In this document: positions 39,647-47,221 of the stretch, in pieces
Layout of the letters: every line of letters starts with the position of its first letter
How positions within the stretch are numbered: position 1 is the stretch's first letter
From: Halorarius halobius
Lineage (GTDB): Archaea; Halobacteriota; Halobacteria; Halobacteriales; Haloarculaceae
Assembly (NCBI RefSeq): GCF_024298865.1
Contig: NZ_CP101165.1
Coordinates: 1 to 51,715 of the forward strand
Length of the DNA: 51,715 nt
Direction: 5' to 3'
Program-made: the position numbers and the translations under genes
Notes under the pieces: model-generated
Seen by the model: the letters and a program-made list of their open reading frames with translations, nothing else
What the model was told of the DNA's origin: nothing
The model's database searches: none

Positions 39647-41812
39647 ATGCCGTTCAGCATCGACTTCCTGGACGACGGCCGCGTCCTGGAGTGGGAGGCA
39701 ACAGCCGACGGCGCCGTCGCGACCGAGCGTGATGACTACACGCCACGCTTCTACGTCGCCGCTCGCGACCCTGATGCCGACCTCGACCTCACGACGCTCC
39801 AGTCCATGTACGATCAGCACCCGGACGTCGTTGCGACCGAAATGGTTGCGCGACGACCGGACTTTCGACGGGACGAGGAGACAGTCCTCGCCGTCGACGT
39901 CGCCCATATCGACCGCGTCACCCCACTTGCCCGGCAAGCGCGCCAGTTGTCGCACTATCCAGTCGGGGATCTCGCCTGTTTCAACGTCGACTTCTCGCGG
40001 GAGTTCCGGTACTGTCTGGAGACCGGCGCCGATCCGACGCCGGCGAGCGAGCTGTCGACGCTCCGCCTCAGCGTCCCAGTGACCGAAACGAGCAACGACG
40101 TCTATGGCGAACTGTCTGTCGCCGGCGACACCGTCACCGGCTCGCCGTCGAATATCCTGACCGCCGTCCAGGGGGCGCTCGAAGCACACGATCCCGACGT
40201 TCTAGTCTGCTCGACGAGCGAGATCGTCCCGACGCTACACCAGATGGCGACGGACGCCGGCGTCGACGACTTCTCGCTGAGTCGGTGGCCGGACGTCGAC
40301 TACCAGCAGCTTGCGAGCCGGTCGACGTACTCGAGCTACGGTCGCGTCGGTCACTCGCCGGCGCGGTACAACGTCCCCGGGCGGGCGATCATCGACGAGT
40401 CGAACACGTTCTTCTACGGGGAGACCAACCTCGACGGCGTTCTCGACCTCGTGTCGCGCTCGAAAAAGCCCGTTCAGGAGCTCGCGTGGGCGTCGATCGG
40501 GAACGTGCTCACGGCGATCCAGATCTGCGAGGCCCACGACCGCGGCGTTCTCGTGCCGTGGAACTCCTGGCGCCACGAGTTCTACAAGCCGATGGGGACG
40601 CTCCACAACGCCGACCGTGGCGGCTTCATCTTCGCGCCCGAGGTCGGTCTTCACGAGAACGTCCACGAACTCGACTTCTCCTCGTTGTACCCGAACATCA
40701 TCTGTACTCGGAATGTCTCGCCGGACGTCATCCGGTGTAGCTGCCACAGCGACCGGGACGACGTTCCCGGCCTCGGGTACTCGATCTGCGACGAGCGGGG
40801 CTACCTCGTCGACGTGCTACAGCCGATCATCGACGCTCGCGACGAGATCAAGGCGGCCATCCGTCGCGAGAAGGAACGGGACGACCCCGACGAGGACCGA
40901 CTGGCGGAACTCGAGGGACGGTCGGGTGCGCTGAAGTGGATCCTCGTCGCCTGCTTCGGCTACCAGGGGTTCAGCAACGCGAAATTCGGCCGCATCGAGT
41001 GCCACGAAGCGATCAACGCGTTTGCTCGCGAGATTCTGCTGACGGCGAAACAGCGATTGGAAGCCGGCGGCTGGCGGGTCGTTCACGGTATCGTCGACTC
41101 CATCTGGGTGACGCCGAACCCCGACATCGACGACGATGACCGCGAGGACCTCGAGACGCTCGCGACGGAGATCACGGAACGCGTCGAGATTCGGCTCGAA
41201 TACGAAGCCCACTACGACTGGGTCGCATTCGTGCCGCAGCGCGAGAGCGACGCTGGTGCGTTGACGAAATACTTCGGGAAGGTCGCCGGCGAGGAGGAGT
41301 TCAAGATTCGTGGTATCGAAGCTCGGCAGCGCTCAACCCCGCCGTTCATCGAGGACGTCCAGCGGGATTGTCTCGAACGGCTCGACGCGACTCGATCTCC
41401 GGATGCCGTACTCGACTGTCTTCAGGAGGCGATCAAGCGCCTCCACGCTGGGACGGTGCCGGTCGAGCAGCTCGTCGAACGGAATCGTGTCTCCAAACCG
41501 CTGGAGGGCTACACGCAGACCACTCAGAACGTGGCGGCGCTGAAGCGGGCTCGAGAGCAGGACCTCTCCATCCACCCGGGACAAGATATCGAGTACGTAG
41601 TTGTCGACGACGAGAAGAGCTCGCGAGAGCGGGTCGCGTTAGCCCACGAAGAGATAGAGTCGTACGATGCGTCGTACTACGAGACGCAACTCGTCAGAGC
41701 AGTCGAGAGTGTGCTTTCACCGCTTGGCTGGGATCGGACGGAGATTCGTCGAGAGCTCACGGAGACGCGGGTGCCGGAGTTGACGACGTTCGCAAACAGG
41801 GAGGGTGATTAA
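39647..41812 (+). CDS. Divergent plasmid family B DNA polymerase
   Basis: 721 residues from the ATG at 39647 (GTG at 39641 is an alternative). Motif A is present as HELDFSSLYPNII. Motif B is changed: ALKWILVACFGYQGFSNAKFG has the Lys but not the usual NSxYG. Motif C reads HGIVDSIWVTP where family B normally has YxDTDS, so one of its two Asp is replaced by Ile-Val. The N-terminal exonuclease region has no DIE motif (LRLSVPVTET at the expected place). It may be a replication or translesion polymerase without proofreading. It ends on a TTAACCAACA repeat that overlaps its stop. Confidence 0.88.
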   Translation: MPFSIDFLDDGRVLEWEATADGAVATERDDYTPRFYVAARDPDADLDLTTLQSMYDQHPDVVATEMVARRPDFRRDEETVLAVDVAHIDRVTPLARQARQLSHYPVGDLACFNVDFSREFRYCLETGADPTPASELSTLRLSVPVTETSNDVYGELSVAGDTVTGSPSNILTAVQGALEAHDPDVLVCSTSEIVPTLHQMATDAGVDDFSLSRWPDVDYQQLASRSTYSSYGRVGHSPARYNVPGRAIIDESNTFFYGETNLDGVLDLVSRSKKPVQELAWASIGNVLTAIQICEAHDRGVLVPWNSWRHEFYKPMGTLHNADRGGFIFAPEVGLHENVHELDFSSLYPNIICTRNVSPDVIRCSCHSDRDDVPGLGYSICDERGYLVDVLQPIIDARDEIKAAIRREKERDDPDEDRLAELEGRSGALKWILVACFGYQGFSNAKFGRIECHEAINAFAREILLTAKQRLEAGGWRVVHGIVDSIWVTPNPDIDDDDREDLETLATEITERVEIRLEYEAHYDWVAFVPQRESDAGALTKYFGKVAGEEEFKIRGIEARQRSTPPFIEDVQRDCLERLDATRSPDAVLDCLQEAIKRLHAGTVPVEQLVERNRVSKPLEGYTQTTQNVAALKRAREQDLSIHPGQDIEYVVVDDEKSSRERVALAHEEIESYDASYYETQLVRAVESVLSPLGWDRTEIRRELTETRVPELTTFANREGD

Positions 41813-41849
41813 CCAACACAAGATTCCTTCGGGAACGATTGTTGGTTAA
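41809..41849. repeat. TTAACCAACA inverted repeat, copy C
   Basis: Arms TTAACCAACA and TGTTGGTTAA, 21-base spacer with a small inner TTCC/GGAA pair. Its left arm overlaps the polB stop codon. Another CCAACACAA follows at about 41856, repeating the left arm end. It marks the border between the polymerase operon and the origin. Confidence 0.85.
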
Positions 41850-41871
41850 CCACGACCAACACAAAGTCGAA

Positions 41872-41900
41872 CCCCCACACCCCGTGTGCGAGATGAAATC
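41872..41900 (-). repeat. Origin box 1 (reverse)
   Basis: Reverse complement reads TTTCATCTCGCACACGGGG followed by TGTGGGGGT. It is the only box in this orientation and faces the box at 42226 across the presumed unwinding region. The G-rich end is the halophile-type G-string of Orc1/Cdc6 binding sites. Confidence 0.8.
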
Positions 41901-42225
41901 AGGAAAACGATGGGAGGGGGTGGTCGGGAAGAGAGAACGCGAGACACCCGAAATCCACGATATCACGGAGGAGAGAACGCAGAGGTAACAATATCGGAGT
42001 GAACTATGTTTCAGGGAAACTTTTACATAGTCTCTCTGTCAACCATAGCCGCAATAGAACTAGAGTCGGTCGAAACGAAACGGTACGTTTCGTGATACGA
42101 CCGGACTGGTTCGTGGTTTACCTCCCTCGTGAGCTGGGTGTTACCATCCGTTCTACGTCCTCTCGTGGACTCTCTGGCCGAATCCCGTGTTTCGTGAGTG
42201 GTGCGTCCCTGCCCACCCTCTCGTC

Positions 42226-42255
42226 AAATTCATATCGCACACGGGGTGTGGGGGT
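42226..42255 (+). repeat. Origin box 2
   Basis: TTCATATCGCACACGGGG followed by TGTGGGGGT. It is the best match to box 1, inverted relative to it. Confidence 0.8.
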
Positions 42256-42333
42256 GACCTACCGACGAGATCTCATCCCACGCGAGATTATCGAGAGATA
42301 TGCCCGGTACTATTCGGATTGAGACCACGTCTG

Positions 42334-42443
42334 GTGTTTCATCTTGCACACGGGGAGTGTCTCTGCTGAGTTCTTCTGACCCGCCTCGTCGTTGACGGCT
42401 GTTCGACGAGCCTTCTGGGATTTCATATCGCACACGGGGGGCT
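42334..42443 (+). repeat. Origin boxes 3 and 4
   Basis: TTTCATCTTGCACACGGGG (42337-42355 region) and TTTCATATCGCACACGGGG (42421-42439 region), both forward. A degenerate fifth copy (CCTCGCACACGGT) lies at 42535-42547 just before the orc1 TATA box and may serve in autoregulation of orc1. Confidence 0.75.
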
Positions 42444-42552
42444 ATCACGACCAATTGATTTCGCCCGCGGTCACGGAGTCCACCCGACTACCCGACTCCT
42501 AAGCACTTCTATCCGGTGAATTCGACCGATTTAACCTCGCACACGGTACCCA

Positions 42553-42565
42553 TATTTATTTATAG
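42553..42565 (+). promoter_or_regulatory. orc1 TATA box
   Basis: TATTTATTTATAG lies 22-34 bp before the ATG at 42587, next to a degenerate origin box, so the Orc1 protein could repress its own gene. Confidence 0.65.
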
Positions 42566-42586
42566 TTTCGACCTAACTGCGCAAAC

Positions 42587-43933
42587 ATGGCTGACGGCGA
42601 CGATCAACAATCCCTCTCACAATCTATCAAAGGCCGTCTTCAGGAGGGAGTCCAAAATTCTGTCTTTCGAGACAAGGGGCTCCTCGACCCGGATGCCGTC
42701 ATCGACGAGGATCGAATTGTCGGTCGTGATGAACAGCTGGACGACATCATCACCTACCTACGACCGGCACTGCAGGGGAATCGTCCACCCAATATGCTCC
42801 TCTACGGGCCGTCGGGGACTGGGAAGTCACTCATCATCAATGCGGTCTGCCAGCAGGTTCTCGAACTCGCGAACTCGCAAGGAGATCGATTCGGCGTCAT
42901 CAAAATCAACTGCCAGACGATCAAATCGCACGACCGGGCTGTCTATCGCCTCGTGAAGAACGCGGCCGAAGAAGCCGGCGTCGACGTCGGTGTCCCCGAG
43001 AGCGGGATCTCGACTGACCAGAAGCTCGATCGGTTCTACGAGATTCTGAGCAACAACTTCGACTCAGTCATCATCATCCTCGACGAGGTCGACCTTCTGG
43101 TGGGCCGGCAACGCGACCCGAACGACGAGCCGGCGTATTCGAAACTGCTCTACCAGCTGTCGCGAGCGTCGCAGCTTGGGCGCATCGAGGGCCATGTGTC
43201 CGTCGCCGCGCTTACGAACGATCCCCGATTCATGGAGGACCTCGACGGGCGGGCGGAGAGTTCGTTTAATCCGCAGGACGTCGTTTTCCCTGACTACGAC
43301 GCGAATCAACTGCAATCGATTCTCGAACGTCGTCGCGACGCGTACCAGGACGATGTCCTCGAGGATGGAATCATTCCGCTCAGTGCTGCATTCGCTGCTC
43401 AAGATCACGGCGATGCGCGGAAGGCAATCGATCTGTTCCGGAAGGCGGGTGAAATCGCCGACCGAGGTGGAGAAGATACGGTTCGTGAAGAGCACGTTCG
43501 CGACGCCCAGAAGGAAGCCGAACGGGACCGGACGCTGACCCAGATGCAGGGCCTCTCGACGCAAAAGAAGCTCTCGCTCTACGCTACTGCGATCGTCCCT
43601 GTTTATTCACAGCGCAATCTGAACGCTGTCCCCAGTACGGTTGCCTATCGAGTGTACCAGTACCTCACCGACCTCCTGGATGCCGATGAAAAATCGCGCG
43701 ACTCCTATCTGCGATATATGAACGAAGCTGAGACCTACAATTTCGTTACGTCGGAGAAGCGGGGGCGCGGCTATGGGAGTGGTGTCCACAAAGAGTACAC
43801 TTTCGTTGACGATCCGGAGGTAGTCGCCGAGACTCTCCAAGCTGATGTCCGCCTCGAGGATGCTGAACACGACGAGGATCTCGTCAAATCCGTTGTCAAC
43901 GCGCAGATAGACGATTTCTTCGAAGGGAACTAA
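42587..43933 (+). CDS. orc1: Orc1/Cdc6 replication initiator
   Basis: 448 residues. It is an AAA+ initiator with Walker A GPSGTGKS at 74-81, Walker B VIIILDEVDLL (about 155-165), the arginine/sensor region, sensor 2 GDARKAIDLFRKAGEIA and a C-terminal winged helix (about 340-430, with VYQYLTDLL and GYGSGVHKEYTF). It binds the origin boxes around it and starts replication. Origin boxes occur on both sides of the gene. Full length. Confidence 0.96.
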   Translation: MADGDDQQSLSQSIKGRLQEGVQNSVFRDKGLLDPDAVIDEDRIVGRDEQLDDIITYLRPALQGNRPPNMLLYGPSGTGKSLIINAVCQQVLELANSQGDRFGVIKINCQTIKSHDRAVYRLVKNAAEEAGVDVGVPESGISTDQKLDRFYEILSNNFDSVIIILDEVDLLVGRQRDPNDEPAYSKLLYQLSRASQLGRIEGHVSVAALTNDPRFMEDLDGRAESSFNPQDVVFPDYDANQLQSILERRRDAYQDDVLEDGIIPLSAAFAAQDHGDARKAIDLFRKAGEIADRGGEDTVREEHVRDAQKEAERDRTLTQMQGLSTQKKLSLYATAIVPVYSQRNLNAVPSTVAYRVYQYLTDLLDADEKSRDSYLRYMNEAETYNFVTSEKRGRGYGSGVHKEYTFVDDPEVVAETLQADVRLEDAEHDEDLVKSVVNAQIDDFFEGN

Positions 43934-43960
43934 CGCGAAGACTCCCCGACGCCGGCTCCG

Positions 43961-44063
43961 AATTCATTTCGCACACGGGGGGTGGTTCCGGCGGGCGTGT
44001 TGTTAGAATGACTAGATATGTCTGACAACGGTACGCAAGATTTCATTTCGCACACGGGGTGTC
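43961..44063 (+). repeat. Origin boxes 6 and 7 downstream of orc1
   Basis: TTCATTTCGCACACGGGG at 43964-43981 and TTTCATTTCGCACACGGGG at 44041-44059, both forward, followed by GGTGG and TGTCC. They are interrupted from the next boxes (45488 on) by a tnpB gene. Confidence 0.75.
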
Positions 44064-44111
44064 CCCCCGCCCCAGATTTGGAATTATCTCACGGTGTGTC
44101 GTCCGTAGGTA

Positions 44112-44118
44112 TTTAAAA
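44112..44118 (+). promoter_or_regulatory. TATA box of tnpB
   Basis: TTTAAAA lies 28-34 bp before the ATG at 44146, implying a leaderless transcript. Confidence 0.65.
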
Positions 44119-44145
44119 GATTACGGGTATACCGCAGGGCGTCGG

Positions 44146-45444
44146 ATGGCCGACACCGCTACCGTCACGAAAACGCTCGAGGCCACCCTTGTTGATCCAA
44201 CTGCGCACAAAGAGCGGAAACTTCGTGAAACGGTAGCGACATACCAAGATGCGCTCGAAGCTGCCTTCGATAGTGAAGCGAATACGCGGTCAGAAATCAA
44301 CGATCTCGTCACCGGCTACGATTTGACTTCGTACGCAAAAGACGCTCTCAAACAATACGTCCCCCAACTCGAGTACAGCTACGATGCGGATGAGTTAGCT
44401 GAAGACCATCCTGTTCGCTTCACTCACCGTGGGCTGCAGATTGATCACTCCTCAACACGGGCCCACGAGTTCTGCTGGCGCGTTCCTCAGGCAGGCTACG
44501 GGACTGGCTTCTGGGTTCCGCTGCAGATCAACCCTGAGCAGAAACCGCTTTGGTTTGATCTCTTGGACGGAACTGCATCAGCTGGTGAATTTCGACTCAC
44601 TCAGCATCGAGCATCATGGACGTTGCACGTTACTGTAAAATACTCGGTTAAAGAGCCCGAGGTCCCGGATGACCCGACGCATATCGGGTTCGACGTCGGT
44701 GAATCGACGTTGCTCACGGGCTGTGCCCTACAACATGACGCACCGACGGATCCATTCTTGTTTGATGGCAGTCGGGCACGACGAATACGGAAGGAGATGT
44801 ACACGACTCTCAAGCGCTTACAGGAGCGAGATTCTGCAGACTGGCGTATCCAGTGGCGCTTCGAACATTTCCAGAACGCCCTCACTGATATCGTGGAAAA
44901 ATCGACCACCCAGGCTGTCGAATATGCCTGTCAGTTCGAGAGTCCCGTCATCGTCCTCGAAGATCTATCGTATATCCAAGAACGGCTGGACTACAGTGCT
45001 CATTTGAATCGACGATTACACTCGTGGGCCTTTGCTCAGCTAATCAGCCGTCTTGAAGACAAGGCGCTTGAAGCGAGCGTCCCCGTCGAGTTCGTCCCAC
45101 CTGCGTACACGTCCAAGACGTGCCATGAGTGTGGTCATATCGGATCTCGCTCCTCACAAGCCGAGTTCAAGTGTACCAATCCCGACTGCTGGGTAACTGA
45201 ATATCAGGCGGATATCAATGCAGCGGCAAACATCGCCCGTCGTGCCGATCCGTGGGGAGAGAGTGTGCCTTGGAAAACGGGACACGATGACTCCCCGCGG
45301 AATGGGAGCCCCTGTGACAGGGCCTTGGAACGCCGAGAGGAGAGTCGGAATCCCCGACAGATGACGCTCTCGGAGTATAGTTCCGAAACCTCCTCATCTG
45401 ATGAGACTACCCCTGTGGGGAGTACCGCAGCAGATAGCAAATGA
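44146..45444 (+). CDS. tnpB: Second TnpB RNA-guided nuclease-like protein, lone
   Basis: 432 residues from the ATG at 44146, set by the TATA box. RuvC acids are present: Asp in IGFDVGESTLL, Glu in VIVLEDLSYI and Asp in YQADINAAANIARR. The zinc ribbon is CHECGHIG and CTNPDC. It is of a different branch from the first TnpB, being longer at the N-terminus and with a Ser/Glu-rich tail. No TnpA is near. A small hairpin ACCCC-TGT-GGGG near 45412-45423 lies inside the 3' end and might belong to a guide RNA. It sits inside the origin-box array. Confidence 0.9.
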   Translation: MADTATVTKTLEATLVDPTAHKERKLRETVATYQDALEAAFDSEANTRSEINDLVTGYDLTSYAKDALKQYVPQLEYSYDADELAEDHPVRFTHRGLQIDHSSTRAHEFCWRVPQAGYGTGFWVPLQINPEQKPLWFDLLDGTASAGEFRLTQHRASWTLHVTVKYSVKEPEVPDDPTHIGFDVGESTLLTGCALQHDAPTDPFLFDGSRARRIRKEMYTTLKRLQERDSADWRIQWRFEHFQNALTDIVEKSTTQAVEYACQFESPVIVLEDLSYIQERLDYSAHLNRRLHSWAFAQLISRLEDKALEASVPVEFVPPAYTSKTCHECGHIGSRSSQAEFKCTNPDCWVTEYQADINAAANIARRADPWGESVPWKTGHDDSPRNGSPCDRALERREESRNPRQMTLSEYSSETSSSDETTPVGSTAADSK

Positions 45445-45487
45445 GGATGTCACCTCTCATACGGGGTCCGCTTCGAAAGGGCCCTCA

Positions 45488-45585
45488 ATTCATTTCGCAC
45501 ACGGGGGGCCATTGCCGATTTCATATCGCACACGGGGTGTGTTGCCTCGACGCCGTCAGCGAATTCACTTCGCATACGGGGTGTG
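45488..45585 (+). repeat. Origin boxes 8, 9 and 10
   Basis: Three forward boxes: TTCATTTCGCACACGGGG (from 45489), TTTCATATCGCACACGGGG (from 45519) and TTCACTTCGCATACGGGG (from 45564). A further worn copy (CTCATACGGGG) is near 45456-45466. Their number on this side means the array extends more than 1.6 kb past orc1 once tnpB is counted. Confidence 0.75.
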
Positions 45586-45614
45586 GTTCCGGCGAAATAA
45601 CGCCAGTTGTCGGC

Positions 45615-45938
45615 TTACTCGTCCGGGTTGACTGGCGATTTATATTTTGACTTGACCTTCTCTCCCTCTCGCCACTGCCAGTAGTAGTAGCGGTTGTCGT
45701 TGATCTCCTTGATTGTGATCGTGGCCTTCGACGGGACGTCGTCCGGAAGATTGTCCGGCCGCTCGTCGACCTCGTCATCTTCCGATTCCTCCTCGAGACG
45801 CGCTTCGCGAGCTTTGTGCTCTGCCAGCTCTTCGGCGTAGCGCGCGACGTGCTGGAGCTGGTCCGGCGAGTAGCCGTTGAGTGTGTTGACGAGATCTGTC
45901 GGGAGTTCCGCCGGCGGCGTCGGTGGCTCGTAGGACAT
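45615..45938 (-). CDS. DUF6788-like plasmid protein
   Basis: 107 residues from the ATG at 45938 (an upstream extension to 46022 crosses the inverted repeat and is not used). Parts: a short helical start (PTPPAELPTDLVNTLNGYSPDQLQHVARYAEEL), an acidic middle (EEESEDDEVDERPDN), and a C-terminal ITIKEINDNRYYYWQWREGEKVKSKYKSP. The YYYWQWREG-type end is the basis for the DUF6788 label. The right part is basic and may bind nucleic acid. An inverted repeat lies 17 bp before its start, over the promoter. Confidence 0.7.
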   Translation of the reverse strand: MSYEPPTPPAELPTDLVNTLNGYSPDQLQHVARYAEELAEHKAREARLEEESEDDEVDERPDNLPDDVPSKATITIKEINDNRYYYWQWREGEKVKSKYKSPVNPDE

Positions 45939-45954
45939 CAGCGGTCGCCTCGTA

Positions 45955-45995
45955 TTAACCAACAGAGCCCGTATCGGCATAGATTTGTTGGTTAA
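45955..45995. repeat. TTAACCAACA inverted repeat, copy D
   Basis: Arms TTAACCAACA and TGTTGGTTAA, 21-base spacer. It is 17 bp upstream of the DUF6788-like start, so it covers the promoter, and 68 bp after the stop of the HTH gene at 46063 on the same strand. Confidence 0.85.
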
Positions 45996-46062
45996 CCAGG
46001 ATATCGTCTCGTCACGGGCCAAAGAGTGCGAATAGCAAACTATTCAGAAATAGACCGTGCCG

Positions 46063-46476
46063 TTAGACGCCGTCGGGACGAGGGGCGTTCTCGTACTTGA
46101 CCATCTTCTCGGGCTTGTCGGAGATGGTGTCGTAGATCTGCTGGAGCGTCTCTTCAGCAGCCAGCAGGTTGTGCTCCTCTAGGAACTCCCGTCCCTCCTC
46201 CGTGAGGCCGTAGAACTTCCAAGGGTAGCCCTGCCGGCGCTGGTCATCGTCCAGGGCGACCTCCTTGACGATGCCGGCGTCGATGAGCTTCTGGATGTGT
46301 TTGTAGACGGTGGCGTCACTCACGCTGGGGTTGAGCTCCTCGAGCTCGTACATCGAAGGCAGCTGGTCGGGGTGCTGGAGGATGTTGTTGATCAGCGCGA
46401 ACCGCGTCTGTTGGGTGACGAAGTGGACGAGTTCGCGGGATTCCATCCCCTCAGCTGTCCCCAGGTCGGTGCTCAT
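46063..46476 (-). CDS. PhiH1-repressor-like winged-helix protein
   Basis: 137 residues from the ATG at 46476. Winged helix at about 15-85: ELVHFVTQQTRFALINNILQHPDQLPSMYELEELNPSVSDATVYKHIQKL in outline, then KFYGLTEEGREFLEEHNLL. This resembles haloarchaeal virus and plasmid repressors. It is divergent from 46605 with a palindrome-rich 128-bp region between, so it likely represses both. A helical C-terminus may dimerise. Confidence 0.82.
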   Translation of the reverse strand: MSTDLGTAEGMESRELVHFVTQQTRFALINNILQHPDQLPSMYELEELNPSVSDATVYKHIQKLIDAGIVKEVALDDDQRRQGYPWKFYGLTEEGREFLEEHNLLAAEETLQQIYDTISDKPEKMVKYENAPRPDGV

Positions 46477-46506
46477 ACGACACGATACACGGCCTAGCGG
46501 CAAGTA

Positions 46507-46575
46507 GTTTACCCTTGAGTAAACCACTCTGGACTAAATCACACCTGACTAAGCTGGTGATTTACTCCGTAAATC
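46507..46575. promoter_or_regulatory. Paired operators between divergent genes
   Basis: GTTTAC-CCTTGA-GTAAAC (46507-46524) and GATTTAC-TCC-GTAAATC (46559-46575) share TTTAC/GTAAA arms. They lie before the HTH gene (-) and before the gene at 46605 (+). A shared operator for the neighbouring repressor is the natural reading. Confidence 0.6.
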
Positions 46576-46604
46576 ATATCGCACGACGCTGAGAGGGGCC
46601 ATAT

Positions 46605-47153
46605 ATGTCCGACGAGGAGCCGCCCGTCCCTGAAGAAGTCCTCACGAGTGCGAAGGACCAACTCGACGACGACGAGATTTCGCTGGCGGACAACGAGGAG
46701 ATCCTCCACGCCCTGAGCGAACTGACCCCCCTCTACGAAAACGAGCGCTCGTACTTTGTGCTCGGAAACTACGATCGGGAGCCGATTCGCCGGCTGAACC
46801 TGGTGGTCGACCGGCTCAACCGCCGGCAGGACGCCTACGCCTTCCGGATGGTCGACATCCGCGGGGAGTGGGACAACAGCATCCAGAAGTTCTGCCTAAT
46901 TGCCGACATCGTGACCTACCTCGTTGGCGTCGCCGAGAAGGAACCGAGTGACTTCCTCGTCGAGCAGGGCCTCCTCGTCGGCACGACGGAGTTTTTCGAG
47001 AAAAGCCACGTCCTCAAGCGGGTGTACGAGGACGAAGACCACCCCTTCGGCTGGATGCAGGACGGCGTCTTCGAGCTGTTCGAGCAAGAGGGACGGCTGT
47101 ATCGCTGGCAGACCGAGGAGGAGCTCGTCGACGTCACAGAAGAACTTCCGTGA
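46605..47153 (+). CDS. Hypothetical plasmid protein
   Basis: 182 residues, acidic, soluble, no recognised domain. It has a central NERSYFVLGNYDREPIRRLNLVVDRLNRR, AYAFRMVDIRGEW and a C-terminal FELFEQEGRLYRWQTEEELVDV. The combination is consistent with a compact alpha/beta protein. It is divergent from the winged-helix repressor and probably controlled by it. Its stop is 26 bp from an inverted repeat. Confidence 0.7.
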   Translation: MSDEEPPVPEEVLTSAKDQLDDDEISLADNEEILHALSELTPLYENERSYFVLGNYDREPIRRLNLVVDRLNRRQDAYAFRMVDIRGEWDNSIQKFCLIADIVTYLVGVAEKEPSDFLVEQGLLVGTTEFFEKSHVLKRVYEDEDHPFGWMQDGVFELFEQEGRLYRWQTEEELVDVTEELP

Positions 47154-47178
47154 CGGCAGTGGAACCGTAACTGTCTGC

Positions 47179-47221
47179 GTTAACCAACGTGGGGGATGTA
47201 CAGGATGTTCTGTTGGTTAAC
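47179..47221. repeat. TTAACCAACA inverted repeat, copy E
   Basis: Arms GTTAACCAAC and GTTGGTTAAC with a 23-base spacer. The right arm overlaps the stop codon of the SWIM gene, so it lies between two convergent genes. Confidence 0.85.

Larger units (their letters stand above)
41850..42586. other. Replication origin region upstream of orc1/cdc6
   Basis: A gene-free stretch of about 740 bp. An inverted pair of origin boxes (41872-41900 and 42226-42255) encloses about 325 bp with several dyads: ACTATG/CATAGT (42003-42031, inner TTTC/GAAA) and a nested palindrome CGGTCG..ACGAAAC..GTTTCGT..CGACCG (42066-42102). This middle is the probable unwinding region. Two more boxes and a degenerate one lie between it and orc1. 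This box-pair-around-unwinding-element layout next to orc1 is the standard haloarchaeal origin. Confidence 0.85.

Noticed and set aside
42226..45585. Direct repeats TTCATATCGCACACGGGG as a CRISPR array
   Set aside because: Spacing ranges from about 30 bp to more than 1 kb, genes lie between copies, one copy is inverted, and there are no cas genes. They match origin boxes next to orc1.
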